Below the pieces are notes generated by a model. It was not told the DNA's origin. It did no database searches and saw only the letters and a program-made list of their open reading frames with translations. A DNA stretch of 10,879 bases from Bacteroidia bacterium (GTDB taxonomy: Bacteria; Bacteroidota; Bacteroidia; NS11-12g; UBA955). Positions 1 to 8,642 of the stretch are shown piece by piece. The first letter of the stretch is position 1. Each line of letters starts with the position of its first letter. The translations under genes and the position numbers were made by a program. The DNA is taken from the NCBI GenBank assembly GCA_023254645.1, contig JALRLA010000371.1:1-10879 (forward strand). Reading direction: 5' to 3'.

Positions 1-1674
1 GAGACTTACGGAGAAGATGTGTACTTGACCACCCAAATGGGCTTGGCCGCGGTTCGCGGTTACCAAGGTCCCAACGAGAGCATTGACGATTACCATGTGG
101 CGGCCTGCTTGAAGCATTTCTTAGGTTATTCGGCCACGTTGAGCGGAAAAGACCGCACACCTGCCTATCTCGCTGAACGCGATTGGCGCGATTTGTATTT
201 GCCTCCATTCCAAGCGGCCATCGAAGCCGGAGCCCGCACCATCATGGTCAACTCTGGCGAAATCAGCGGCATCCCCGTTCACGCCAATCCCCGCATTTTG
301 AGTGATTTATTGCGCGATGAACTCGGGTTTGAAGGAGTGGTGGTCACCGACTGGGAAGACATCTACAAACTGCACGTCAATCACCGTGTCGCTTCTGACT
401 TCCGTGAAGCTGTCAAATTGGCCATTCTCGCTGGTGTCGACATGAGCATGACCCCCAATGATTATCGTTTCAACGACCATTTGATCGATTTGGTTCAGAG
501 CGGGGAGATCAGCATGGAGCGCATTGATGCCTCTGTTCGCCGAATTTTGACCTTGAAAGAGGAATTGGACCTGATAGAGCCTTCTGCCCCAACCACCGTT
601 TATACGCAGTTCGCGAGCCCTGCTTTTCAGCAAGCCGCCCTTCAGGCCGCTCGTGAAAGCATGACCTTGTTGAAAAACGAGAGTGCATTGCCTTTGGGCT
701 CTGGACAGCACGCTTTGGTTGGGCCTGTGGTAGAAAGTTTGACGTTGATCAATGGAGCCTGGACTCATACATGGTTAGGCCGCGACGAAGGAGCGGCCCA
801 AGAGCATGGTTTGGGCATGACCCTAGCTGCTGCTTCTCAGAAATACGCTCCGGAAGGCCGTTATACCTGCCCCAAATTCTCGGGATATAGCTTGAGTAAA
901 AAAGACCTCAAAGCCCTGAAGTCTTGCAAATCCATTGTGGTTTGTTTGGGAGAAACACCCGGAACGGAGGTTCCTGGAAACACCGAATCTTTGGACCTGA
1001 GCCGAGAGGAAATTGACTACGTTAAATCACTAGCCTCGTTGGGCAAACCCTTGACCTTGGTACTGTTCTTTAACCGCCCCCGAATCATTGCTGAATTGGA
1101 ACCCTTGGCCCAAGCCATCATTCACGCCTACTTGCCTGGTGATTACGGCCCTCAAGCCCTGATAGAAACTTTGGAAGGCGAGAACAATCCGTCAGGAAAG
1201 TTGCCCATCACCTACCCCCGCAGCAGTGGCAGCATAGTTCACTACGACCGCAAGCATACCGAAGATTTCCATTCGGATTACAGCACCAATGCCTACCAGC
1301 CCCAATACGATTTCGGTCACGGTTTGTCCTATACCCAATTCTCCCATTCAGCCTTGACCTTGGATACCCTAGGTTTTGCCACAGGTAAGCCGGCCTCAGC
1401 AACTTGGACCATCACGAATACCGGTTCACGCCAGGGACAAGAAGTGGCTCAATTGTACATGCAAGATTTGTATGCCTCCGTAAGCCCCAGCGTGCGAAAG
1501 CTCATCGGGTTTCAAAAGGTGTTACTGGCTCCTGGTGAGTCGGTTGATGTTCATTTTGCCATCGAACACCAAGACCTGAGTTTGGTGAACGCGCAAAATG
1601 TACGCCTCACCGAAGCGGGAGACTTTGAAATTTGGGGGAACAACGGTTCCCGCCAGACCTTGACGGTTCGTTAA
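1..1674 (+). CDS. Glycoside hydrolase family 3 beta-glucosidase, 5'-truncated
   Basis: The reading frame is open from base 1, so the true start lies outside the window; 557 residues are visible where BglX-type GH3 enzymes usually have about 750. The frame opens with ETYGED, the conserved motif of the GH3 barrel. The K-H-F motif follows at visible residues 38-40, then the catalytic nucleophile Asp117 in GFEGVVVTDW. The alpha/beta-sandwich domain starts near residue 220 (MTLLKNESALPL) and holds a candidate acid/base Glu329 in NTESLDLS; this second assignment is tentative. The last ~100 residues are a fibronectin III-like domain (QLYMQD, KLIGFQKVLLAPGES). The family removes terminal glucose from beta-glucans and oligosaccharides. 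Beside a GH16 laminarinase and SusCD it would finish beta-1,3-glucan breakdown, probably in the periplasm, but the signal peptide is off-window. It converges on the GH16 gene, with stop codons sharing the bases TTAA. Confidence 0.93.
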   Translation, partial: ETYGEDVYLTTQMGLAAVRGYQGPNESIDDYHVAACLKHFLGYSATLSGKDRTPAYLAERDWRDLYLPPFQAAIEAGARTIMVNSGEISGIPVHANPRILSDLLRDELGFEGVVVTDWEDIYKLHVNHRVASDFREAVKLAILAGVDMSMTPNDYRFNDHLIDLVQSGEISMERIDASVRRILTLKEELDLIEPSAPTTVYTQFASPAFQQAALQAARESMTLLKNESALPLGSGQHALVGPVVESLTLINGAWTHTWLGRDEGAAQEHGLGMTLAAASQKYAPEGRYTCPKFSGYSLSKKDLKALKSCKSIVVCLGETPGTEVPGNTESLDLSREEIDYVKSLASLGKPLTLVLFFNRPRIIAELEPLAQAIIHAYLPGDYGPQALIETLEGENNPSGKLPITYPRSSGSIVHYDRKHTEDFHSDYSTNAYQPQYDFGHGLSYTQFSHSALTLDTLGFATGKPASATWTITNTGSRQGQEVAQLYMQDLYASVSPSVRKLIGFQKVLLAPGESVDVHFAIEHQDLSLVNAQNVRLTEAGDFEIWGNNGSRQTLTVR

Positions 1675-2783
1675 GGTTTCTGAAAAACGCGAATGTAATC
1701 AACCTCCATCTGCTGAGGGAAAACGGTCGATCCGTCAGGTGAGCCTGGCCACTGACCGCCAACGGCCACGTTGAAGATGAAGAAGAATTTATCGTTGAAG
1801 GGATAGATTCCGCCTGTTCCCGAAGAGGTCACCGTGTGGTATTTTTTGTCGTCCACGTACCACTCAATCTTGTTTTGTTCCCAAATCAAGGTGAACACGT
1901 GGAATTCATCGCCAAACTCAGCCGTACCCAAGCTATAAGAAGAAGTGCGCTGAGTGGAGGGGGTAGATGTGCCGAAATGTACGGTACCGTGAACGCGATT
2001 GGGCTGATGTCCTACCAATTCCATGATGTCGATCTCACCGCAGTTGGGCCAGCCCACACTGGAAATATTGGAACCCAGCATCCATAGGGCAGGCCACAAG
2101 CCTTGACCGCGAGGCAGGCGAGCGCGAATGTCGATTCGGCCGTACTGGAACTCTTTTTTTCCTTGAGTTTTGATGCGGGCAGAAGTGTAATTGCTCGAAC
2201 CTTGGCTTTCGCTTTTGGCCGTTATGGTCAACTTACCACCCGATACTTCCAAGTTGTTTGTTCCGTCTGTGTAGTACTGCAATTCGTTATTGCCCCAGCC
2301 CCAGTTGCCCGTACCTATTTCATGGGTCCAATCATTGAGATTCAAGGCATTTCCATCGAATTCATCGGCCCATGCCAAAGTATAACCGGAATACTCCAAG
2401 GGTGTCGTGTACCCATCGGCCAAGGTCACTTCGTTGATGCTCACGCTGTCAATGGCTTCCACAAAGTGTATGGCCGAAGTATGTGCCCGCATGCGAACCG
2501 CATATTTGCCCGAATTGGCAAATTTGTAGGAAAACTTACCCGTTGTGTTCTCATCAGCATGAGGCCCATCCACGTCGATGAACTCAATCGAATAGTAATT
2601 GACCTTATCAGCTGTCAATACTGCGTCAATTTGGCCTTTCACGGAAGAAGAATTGGTCAGTGTATGGCTGAAGTTCTCAGGCAATACAATGGGGTCTTCG
2701 GGCGTTTTTTCGCAAGAGGATGCAGCAAACGACAGAGCTCCAAGGGAGGCCAACAAAAGGGACATGGTAGCAAATTTGGGCAT
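1671..2783 (-). CDS. GH16 endo-beta-1,3-glucanase (laminarinase-type) lipoprotein
   Basis: This 370-residue protein begins with a lipoprotein signal peptide ending FAASSC (Cys24), so it is probably lipid-anchored and, as in related PULs, surface exposed. Residues ~35-120 form a small beta-rich PKD/Ig-like region. The GH16 domain fills residues ~135-370, starting at AWADEFDGNALNLNDW. The active-site motif EIDIME is intact: Glu250 is the nucleophile, Asp252 the assisting residue and Glu255 the acid/base. The extra Met between Ile and Glu (beta-bulge form) is typical of laminarinases and kappa-carrageenases and not of lichenases; the surrounding sequence is laminarinase-like (WGWGNNELQYY, WPALWML). 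It would cut beta-1,3-glucans such as laminarin into oligosaccharides for SusCD. It is the last gene of the minus-strand PUL, 45 bp after the PKD lipoprotein gene with a terminator hairpin between. Activity on mixed-linkage glucan is possible. Confidence 0.95.
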   Translation of the reverse strand: MPKFATMSLLLASLGALSFAASSCEKTPEDPIVLPENFSHTLTNSSSVKGQIDAVLTADKVNYYSIEFIDVDGPHADENTTGKFSYKFANSGKYAVRMRAHTSAIHFVEAIDSVSINEVTLADGYTTPLEYSGYTLAWADEFDGNALNLNDWTHEIGTGNWGWGNNELQYYTDGTNNLEVSGGKLTITAKSESQGSSNYTSARIKTQGKKEFQYGRIDIRARLPRGQGLWPALWMLGSNISSVGWPNCGEIDIMELVGHQPNRVHGTVHFGTSTPSTQRTSSYSLGTAEFGDEFHVFTLIWEQNKIEWYVDDKKYHTVTSSGTGGIYPFNDKFFFIFNVAVGGQWPGSPDGSTVFPQQMEVDYIRVFQKP

Positions 2784-2796
2784 GGTACAAAGAAAA

Positions 2797-2820
2797 AGGG
2801 CGGGTTCGAAAACCCGCCCT
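2797..2820 (-). terminator. Intrinsic terminator between the PKD lipoprotein and GH16 genes
   Basis: On the minus strand a perfect 10-bp stem (AGGGCGGGTT with AACCCGCCCT) closes a TTCG loop and is followed by TTTTCTTTG, the form of a rho-independent terminator. It fills most of the 45-bp gap, and its T-rich tail ends a few bases before the GH16 ATG at 2783. It would end most susC-susD-PKD transcripts and leave GH16 dependent on read-through or on a promoter inside the preceding gene. No clear TAnnTTTG box was found nearby. Confidence 0.85.
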
Positions 2821-2828
2821 GTAGAATG

Positions 2829-4175
2829 TTATTTTTGGGCAATATCGTCTAGGTAGAAGGTACCCGCGTTGGCCACATCCCAACCTGGGAATAGAACCAA
2901 GCGATCGAATACTCCTGCCGTAGCATCTGAGAAATCAATGCTCACTTCGACCCACTGGTTAGCAGCCGTTACATTGACATCTTTCTCAATGAACTCAGCG
3001 GTATTGGCGCTGTTTTCCAACTTGATGCGCATAACACCTGCAGCAGGTGCATATACTTTCACCGAGATGGTCTTGGCAGATCCGCTGAAATCCAACTTGT
3101 TCTTCAAATTGACAAACAAACCGGCCCAGGTCTCGTTTCCGTGAACGGTTTCCAAAACACGGTTGCTCGTGTTGATGCCGCCTTTGTTGGCATTGTCAAC
3201 AATGCTGTAAGTGCTGTTCCCAAATACAGTGAATTCAGGCTCCACGCTTTCAAAGTCAATGGGCAATTCAAAGGTGGGGTCGTTTCCACCGCCGCCGCCA
3301 TTGACGGGATAGTCATCGGGAACCAAACGAATGTACCAAGCCAAGCCGTCGTTGCCACCGTCTACATAGCGCAAGAACAACTCGTTCTCCGACATGCGCA
3401 CAACCTTATACGTTTGAGTACCGGCATAGTATCCAATGAAAGATTTACCTGAAACCGTAATGGTGGTATCTTGACCCATGGTCAAGGTCCAAGTCTCGTT
3501 CATTTGGTTGTCATAGGGAGCCCAATAATCGGCCTTAGGAGTCAACACAGAACCGGGGAAATTGCCAGCCTGCAAGTTGTTGATGTACACGTCTCCATTG
3601 GTAATTTGGTCAAAACCGAAGCCTTTCAAACGGAAAACAAACTGATCGTTGTATAAGCCTACATTGGTTTTGTCCAAGGCTTTGGCCGCCCACCACTCGG
3701 GGTAATCACCAGCCGTACCACTAGGGTTAGGACCTACGCCCATATGGCCATCACGGGTGGAGTCAATCACCCAGGTCTTGTAGCCTTTGCCCGTGTTGCC
3801 ACCGGTCAAAAAGGTGTACAAAGGATCACTCAGCAAAGTAGGATCGTCTTGGCCAATGACAATGTCTTGGGTAGAAGAAGCACTACCCCCTGAATTGAAC
3901 ACAGTCAATTTCACGGTGTAAGTACCCTTGTTGGGGTAAGAAGCTTGAGCGGTTGAACCTTCGCCAGTGGTTCCGTTTCCGAAATCCCACTTGGCGATCA
4001 AGGTTTTGTTCTTGGCTTCGAAATTGATGATGTTAGGGTTGTCAACCGATGGCTCGTAGGTAAATACTGCATCAGCCGCAGAAGGAGCCGTTCCCAAGTT
4101 GGGATCTTCCTCCTTACAGCCTGGAGACGCCAACAGCGCCATCAGGCCTAGTGCTAAGAATATGGTCTTTTTCAT
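2829..4175 (-). CDS. PKD-domain surface glycan-binding lipoprotein, three modules
   Basis: This 448-residue lipoprotein has a signal peptide ending ASPGC (Cys20), followed by K-E-E-D, an acidic stretch reminiscent of Bacteroidota surface-export signals. Three modules follow. Residues ~34-108 are a PKD domain (AKWDFGNGTT, YTVKLTVFN). Residues ~121-277 are a beta-rich module resembling the repeats of the T9SS protein at 8703-9980 (GVGP, GDY..WW, DQFVF, ETWTL, SGK). After a Gly-rich linker (VNGGGGGNDP), residues ~291-448 look like a galactose-binding-fold carbohydrate-binding module ending FYLDDI. No catalytic motif was seen. Proteins with a PKD domain in this position after susD occur in marine laminarin PULs and act as surface glycan-binding proteins; the same role is inferred here. 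The start lies 12 bp after the susD stop, without a Shine-Dalgarno sequence. Confidence 0.85.
   Translation of the reverse strand: MKKTIFLALGLMALLASPGCKEEDPNLGTAPSAADAVFTYEPSVDNPNIINFEAKNKTLIAKWDFGNGTTGEGSTAQASYPNKGTYTVKLTVFNSGGSASSTQDIVIGQDDPTLLSDPLYTFLTGGNTGKGYKTWVIDSTRDGHMGVGPNPSGTAGDYPEWWAAKALDKTNVGLYNDQFVFRLKGFGFDQITNGDVYINNLQAGNFPGSVLTPKADYWAPYDNQMNETWTLTMGQDTTITVSGKSFIGYYAGTQTYKVVRMSENELFLRYVDGGNDGLAWYIRLVPDDYPVNGGGGGNDPTFELPIDFESVEPEFTVFGNSTYSIVDNANKGGINTSNRVLETVHGNETWAGLFVNLKNKLDFSGSAKTISVKVYAPAAGVMRIKLENSANTAEFIEKDVNVTAANQWVEVSIDFSDATAGVFDRLVLFPGWDVANAGTFYLDDIAQK
3345..3815 (-). repeat. Third, diverged copy of the module (PKD lipoprotein residues 121-277)
   Basis: Within the PKD lipoprotein this ~157-residue stretch shows the landmarks of the T9SS-protein modules in the same order: KTW near the start, GVGP, GDY..WW, a Y/N-D-Q-FVF block, APYDN, ETWTL, TITVSGK.FIG, and a final W-Y-I-R-L-V. 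Both module cysteines are replaced. The relation was found by eye from motif order and spacing, not by a scored alignment. Confidence 0.6.
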
Positions 4176-4187
4176 AGTAATAGTTGT

Positions 4188-5663
4188 TTAATAGTTGGGG
4201 TTTTGGATCCATTTGCCACCAGCCAAATCAATTTCAACCTGTGGAATAGGGAAAAGTTCGTGTTTTCCAACGACAAATCCGTCGATGGCATCTTTGGCCT
4301 GACCGGTGCGAACCAAATCAAAGAAGCGATGGCCTTCGCCGCTCAGCTCCAAGCGACGTTCGGCCCAAATGGCTTCGACCAGGGCTTGGCCTGAAGCAGA
4401 AGAATTCGCCAAACCGGCGCGTGTGCGCACTTGGTTCAAGTAGGTACGGGCCAATGCCTCGTCAGCACCGGCTTTGCGGGCATTTGCCTCTGCGGCCATC
4501 AACAAAACATCGGCATAGCGAATCACCTTGTAGTTCACAGGGCTTGTCAAGTCGTTGTCGGGCAAACCGATCTCACCTTGCTTTTTGATGTACTTGTTGT
4601 TGTAGAATCCGGTATGACCTCCACCGCCTTTGGCGTAGGTAATGGCCGAGGGATTGGCTTGCTTGGAAATGAAATCGTCGATGTCCAAAATGCTGGCATC
4701 CCGACGAGGATCATTGGCGGCAAACGCGTCGTACAGGTTCTGGGTAGGCAAATTGTAACTGTTGCCATCGCCATAAACAGGACCGTTGTATTGGCGAATG
4801 CCCTGGAAACCAGGAGAGGCATTGCCCTCGAGGCAAATCATGCATCCGTAGCTACCGCCTTCCGCACCGCTGTATTCGACATCAAAAACCGTCTCTGAAT
4901 GACCTTCATTGGCCACCGTGAACATTTTCTTGTAGTCTGCAATCAACTTGTACTGATTCTGGTCAATGACCTGCTTGAACGTAGCCGCTGCCAAGTCAAA
5001 CTTGTCTTGGTACAAATACACCTTACCGAGCAAACTCAAAGCAGCCCCTTTGGTGATACGACCTTTCTCAGCGGCCGTCCAGTCTAACGTTGATACAGCA
5101 AAACTCAAGTCTGACTCAATCTGAGCATACACTTCAGAAGCGGGAGCTCGATCGTACAACGTGGCCTCGCTACTACCCAGACGCTTGTCTACTATCAAGG
5201 GAACATCGCCAAAGAATTTGACCAGTTCAAAGTAGTAGAAGGCACGCAAGAAGCGGGCCTGACCCAGAATCTCGTCCTTGCCTTGAAAGTCCAATTTGTC
5301 CTTGTGCTCCATGATGTAATTCACGCGCGTAATACCGGCGTAATTCCAACGGAACACCTTGCGCAAATCATCATTGACTGCATCGTGAGACATGGCGTCA
5401 ATTTCGTGCAAACCCTCGCTATCAGTTACGCTTTCGCCCCCCGCAATGGAGTTATCAGAGGCAATTTCACCGATCCAGGTTGACATGAACGAACCCTGCA
5501 ATAGATCATAAGCACCAATCAATGCGCGTTCATAGTCGACAGGGGTATTGAAGAAGTTATCAGCATCTTGGGTGTATGGCGGGGCCACATCCAAGAATTT
5601 TTCGCAGCCGACTTGGGTCATTGAAAGGCCCAGGGCCAGCAAGGCAATGGCAAATTTTTTCAT
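4188..5663 (-). CDS. susD: SusD/RagB-family outer-membrane glycan-binding lipoprotein
   Basis: This 491-residue protein has a lipoprotein signal peptide ending QVGC (Cys20) and the SusD opening EKFLDVAPP, then the alpha-helical TPR-like core (QARFLRAFYYFELVKFFGDV, residues ~135-154; RYADVLLMAAEANARKAGA, residues ~362-380). It ends with the family C-terminus FPIPQVEIDL ... WIQNPNY. SusD forms a lid over the SusC barrel and hands over bound oligosaccharides; in this context the ligand is probably a beta-1,3-glucan. The gene starts 2 bp after the susC stop (TAA, two bases, ATG), so translation is probably coupled. A C-M-I-C motif (Cys274, Cys277) in the YGCMICLEGN segment may form a disulfide in a surface loop. 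The symbol is used in the family sense only. Confidence 0.96.
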   Translation of the reverse strand: MKKFAIALLALGLSMTQVGCEKFLDVAPPYTQDADNFFNTPVDYERALIGAYDLLQGSFMSTWIGEIASDNSIAGGESVTDSEGLHEIDAMSHDAVNDDLRKVFRWNYAGITRVNYIMEHKDKLDFQGKDEILGQARFLRAFYYFELVKFFGDVPLIVDKRLGSSEATLYDRAPASEVYAQIESDLSFAVSTLDWTAAEKGRITKGAALSLLGKVYLYQDKFDLAAATFKQVIDQNQYKLIADYKKMFTVANEGHSETVFDVEYSGAEGGSYGCMICLEGNASPGFQGIRQYNGPVYGDGNSYNLPTQNLYDAFAANDPRRDASILDIDDFISKQANPSAITYAKGGGGHTGFYNNKYIKKQGEIGLPDNDLTSPVNYKVIRYADVLLMAAEANARKAGADEALARTYLNQVRTRAGLANSSASGQALVEAIWAERRLELSGEGHRFFDLVRTGQAKDAIDGFVVGKHELFPIPQVEIDLAGGKWIQNPNY

Positions 5664-5665
5664 GA

Positions 5666-8575
5666 TTAAAAACGAAGGTTAAAGCCCAACATGAGGTTTC
5701 TCGCCTGCGGATAGAAACCATAATCGACACCTGATGCCAAAGCACCACCGGCTGATCCAATGTCTGGATCAAAGCCCATATAATTTGTCAAGGTAAACAA
5801 GTTGTTTCCTGACAAGTACACACGCAATCCCTGCATGTGCAAACGCGCGGCTTTTTCAGCCGGCAAATTGTATCCAATTTGTACGTTTCGCAAACGAACG
5901 AAGGAACCGTCTTCTACATAGAAATCGCTGAATACGGCGTTGCGGTTCAAGTCCGTTCCCAAACGAGCGTACTCGTTGGTGGAGCCTGGACCTGTCCAGC
6001 GGCGAATGTTGTAATCCAACATGTTCGCATAGGGCTGCTGACGCTCGTAGTTGCGAACGATCTTTTGACCCAAGGCGGCATACAACTGAATAGAAACGTC
6101 CAAGTTTTTGTATTTGAAGTTCGTATTGTAACCCAAGGTTACTTTGGGGATAGGAGAACCCAAATAGGTCTTATCGCTGTTGTCGCTAAAGCTGATTTTA
6201 CCATCGCCATCGATGTCTTTGTAACGGAAATCACCAGGCTTGGCACCCGCTTGTTTGACAGGAGAAGCATCGATTTCGTCCTGAGTTTGGAATACTCCAT
6301 CTACTTGGTATCCGACGAAGTAACCGATGGGGAAGCCCATCTCAAAACGGGTGGCAATGTTTCCTCCCACACCAAAGGCAGCGCCGGGTATGAAATCAAC
6401 GCCTTCAGGCGTGCTCTTTACTTCGTTTTTCAACAAAGCCCCATTGAAGCCCATGGTCCAGGTCCAGTCAGGACGAGGAATGAATCGGTACTGCAACTCC
6501 AATTCAACACCCGTGTTCGACACATCCCCTGCATTGATAATCGGCGGATAAGAGCCCGCACCCGATGTTCCCAGAATTCCTGATACGTCAGGTTGGAACA
6601 ACAAGTCACGTGTATTCTTCATGAAGTAGTTCAACGTCAAATCCAATTGGCGACCCACAGACAAGTCTGTTCCCAAGTTGAATTGGTGAGTAGATTCCCA
6701 CTTCAAGTCAGGGTTAGAGGCGCGACCAATGGCCACACCGCTCACAATGATGTCGTTGAATACATATACGCCCTCGCCGTTCAACAAGCCGCGGTAGGCA
6801 AAGTTCTCAATTTGGTCGTTACCGCTCACCCCGTAACTCATGCGAATCTTGGCCGAGCGAATGGCTTTCGAATGGTAAAAATCTTCTTCGCTCAACAACC
6901 AAGATCCAGACAAGGTGGGGAACCAACCCCAACGAGCATTGGGACCAAATTTGCTGGAGCCGTCACGACGCAAAATGCCCGAAACAAAGTATTTGCCAGA
7001 ACGGCTGTACTCTGTGCGCAAGAAGCCCGACAATAGGCGCTCTGTGAACTGCCAGCTACTTACGTTGTTCAGGAATCCACCGGGAGCCAAGTTGGCTGAA
7101 ATATCAGCATACTCCACACTGTTGTTCGGGATGTTGTAACCCGTACCGCTCAAATAATCGCCGCGGCGCTGGAAAATGGAAACACCCAATGTAGTCTTCA
7201 GAGCCTGGTTGCCACCCAAATCTTTGGAGTGGTTGAAGAATGACTCGTAGTTCAAATCGGTGAAGCTCGAGTGGCTTTCGGTTACGCTAGCACCGCGGTC
7301 GATGAAAGTACCAGGGGCAATTTCTACCAAACTTGGGTCTAGGTTTTCGTTGATGGCTGTATTCTGAGCCTTGCCAGGTCCGAACCACACCAATGGAGAG
7401 AATACCTTGGCATCAACCGAGGCGTAATTGTAATTGAAACGATTGGTGAAGGTCAAATTGGGCTTGATGTCCCAAGCCAATTCCTCCTTACCCACAAACT
7501 TGTTGACCCAAGCCCAATTGTAGGTATTTTCCATTTGGGCCATAGGGTTGATGATGTCAGCTACCTCTTCCAAATAGGTATAACGACCATTTTGGTCGCG
7601 AATGGGGTCAGTAGGAAATGCATTGATGGTATTGTACAAAACAGATCCAATGCCGTTTTCAGGCAAGCCGCTGCGCTGTTCGTTGGTGTACAAAAACACA
7701 CTGCTCAGACGCAGGTTGTCGCTCATTTTGGTGTCGAAGTTGACTCGGCCGTTCAAACGCTTGAAACGAGCTTTGTCCAAACCGACGATTCCCATTTGAT
7801 CGTAATAACCTCCAGCAATGGAATAGGTGCTTTGAGCCGTACCACCTGAAACAGAAGCATTGTAAGAAACAACAGGTGCAGTCTGAAAAACAGAATCCTG
7901 CCAGTTCGTTCCCGTACCCAATGCAGTATTGTTGAAAGGCATGGTCTGGCCGCCGTTGGCGAACATTTCATTTTTCAATACAGCGTATTCGGTGGCGGTC
8001 AACAAATTCAATTTGTTGGCGGTTTGTTGAAGACCGTAAAAACCTGAAACTTCCCACTTGGGGGCCGCATTGAATTTCCCTCGCTTGGTTTCAACAATGA
8101 TGACACCGTTGGCTGCACGAACACCATAAATACCCGCTGTAGCATCTTTCAACACATTGATTGACTCGATGTCTGCTGGATTGAGGGCGTTGAGGCCTTC
8201 GCTGTCGTATACCACTCCATCTACCAAAATCAGGGGATCATTGTCCCCAAATGTGCTCAAACCGCGAATGCGAATTTGAGAGGCACCCCCGGGTGAACCG
8301 GAGTTGGTACTGATGGTTACACCCGCAATTTGGCCTTGCAAAGCCTGGTCCATGCGGGGAATGTTGAGCTTTTCGAGCGATTGGCCCTTCAGGGACGAAT
8401 TGGCCCCTGTAAATTCTTTCTTAGTCGAACGACCGTAACCTACTACCAGAACTTCTTCAATGGTGTCGAGTTGGGTCGATTCTCCTGATGTTTGGGCGCT
8501 GAGCGTATTCGGTGCGGCCAAGGCAGCTGAAATTCCCGCTAACATCCAAACTCTTTTGTGTAGCCCTTTGATCAT
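5666..8575 (-). CDS. susC: SusC/RagA-family TonB-dependent outer-membrane transporter without N-terminal extension
   Basis: This 969-residue protein imports oligosaccharides across the outer membrane with TonB-ExbBD energy, paired with SusD. A signal peptide (cleavage probably near LSA/Q, residues 27-28) leads almost directly into a TonB-box-like EEVLVVGYG (residues 40-48). The plug follows with the SusC signature, DPLILVDGV at 113 through GVRAANGVIIVETKRGK ending at 167. The remainder is the beta-barrel, including DIDGDGKISFSDNSD, and ends in the terminal-Phe strand LMLGFNLRF. The CarboxypepD_reg-like domain of ~80 residues, usual between signal peptide and TonB box, is absent. An in-frame TAA (8582-8584) two codons before the ATG rules out a longer form. 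It is the first gene of the PUL. A laminarin-type substrate is inferred from the neighbours. Confidence 0.96.
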   Translation of the reverse strand: MIKGLHKRVWMLAGISAALAAPNTLSAQTSGESTQLDTIEEVLVVGYGRSTKKEFTGANSSLKGQSLEKLNIPRMDQALQGQIAGVTISTNSGSPGGASQIRIRGLSTFGDNDPLILVDGVVYDSEGLNALNPADIESINVLKDATAGIYGVRAANGVIIVETKRGKFNAAPKWEVSGFYGLQQTANKLNLLTATEYAVLKNEMFANGGQTMPFNNTALGTGTNWQDSVFQTAPVVSYNASVSGGTAQSTYSIAGGYYDQMGIVGLDKARFKRLNGRVNFDTKMSDNLRLSSVFLYTNEQRSGLPENGIGSVLYNTINAFPTDPIRDQNGRYTYLEEVADIINPMAQMENTYNWAWVNKFVGKEELAWDIKPNLTFTNRFNYNYASVDAKVFSPLVWFGPGKAQNTAINENLDPSLVEIAPGTFIDRGASVTESHSSFTDLNYESFFNHSKDLGGNQALKTTLGVSIFQRRGDYLSGTGYNIPNNSVEYADISANLAPGGFLNNVSSWQFTERLLSGFLRTEYSRSGKYFVSGILRRDGSSKFGPNARWGWFPTLSGSWLLSEEDFYHSKAIRSAKIRMSYGVSGNDQIENFAYRGLLNGEGVYVFNDIIVSGVAIGRASNPDLKWESTHQFNLGTDLSVGRQLDLTLNYFMKNTRDLLFQPDVSGILGTSGAGSYPPIINAGDVSNTGVELELQYRFIPRPDWTWTMGFNGALLKNEVKSTPEGVDFIPGAAFGVGGNIATRFEMGFPIGYFVGYQVDGVFQTQDEIDASPVKQAGAKPGDFRYKDIDGDGKISFSDNSDKTYLGSPIPKVTLGYNTNFKYKNLDVSIQLYAALGQKIVRNYERQQPYANMLDYNIRRWTGPGSTNEYARLGTDLNRNAVFSDFYVEDGSFVRLRNVQIGYNLPAEKAARLHMQGLRVYLSGNNLFTLTNYMGFDPDIGSAGGALASGVDYGFYPQARNLMLGFNLRF

Positions 8576-8614
8576 CTTGTCTTAATGTGTTTTTTACAAT
8601 AACTCTAGGGAGAA

Positions 8615-8636
8615 AAAAGAGGGAAGTCCCTCTTTT
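8615..8636 (-). promoter_or_regulatory. Hairpin in the susC leader, terminator- or attenuator-like
   Basis: On the minus strand a perfect 10-bp inverted repeat (AAAAGAGGGA with TCCCTCTTTT, two-base spacer) continues into TTCT. It lies about 40 bases before the susC ATG and downstream of the terminator at 8654-8673. It could be a second terminator for the T9SS gene, an attenuator, or a stabilising 5' structure of the susC mRNA. The real loop is probably larger than two bases because the inner pairs must open. It is nearly symmetric and could also act on the plus strand. No convincing susC promoter box was found in 8576-8702. Confidence 0.6.
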
Positions 8637-8642
8637 GTATTT

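Noticed and set aside
2103..2852. Long plus-strand open frame (249 codons) opposite the GH16 gene
   Set aside because: It lies antisense to a GH16 gene with an intact catalytic motif and has no recognisable domain. It is a shadow frame.
6170..6230. EF-hand-like DIDGDGKISFSDNSD segment in SusC as a special calcium-binding domain
   Set aside because: This D-x-DGDGKI stretch is a common feature of SusC barrels and not an added domain.
5837..6583. Plus-strand open frame (248 codons) opposite susC
   Set aside because: It is antisense to conserved SusC barrel sequence and has no domain or start signal of its own.
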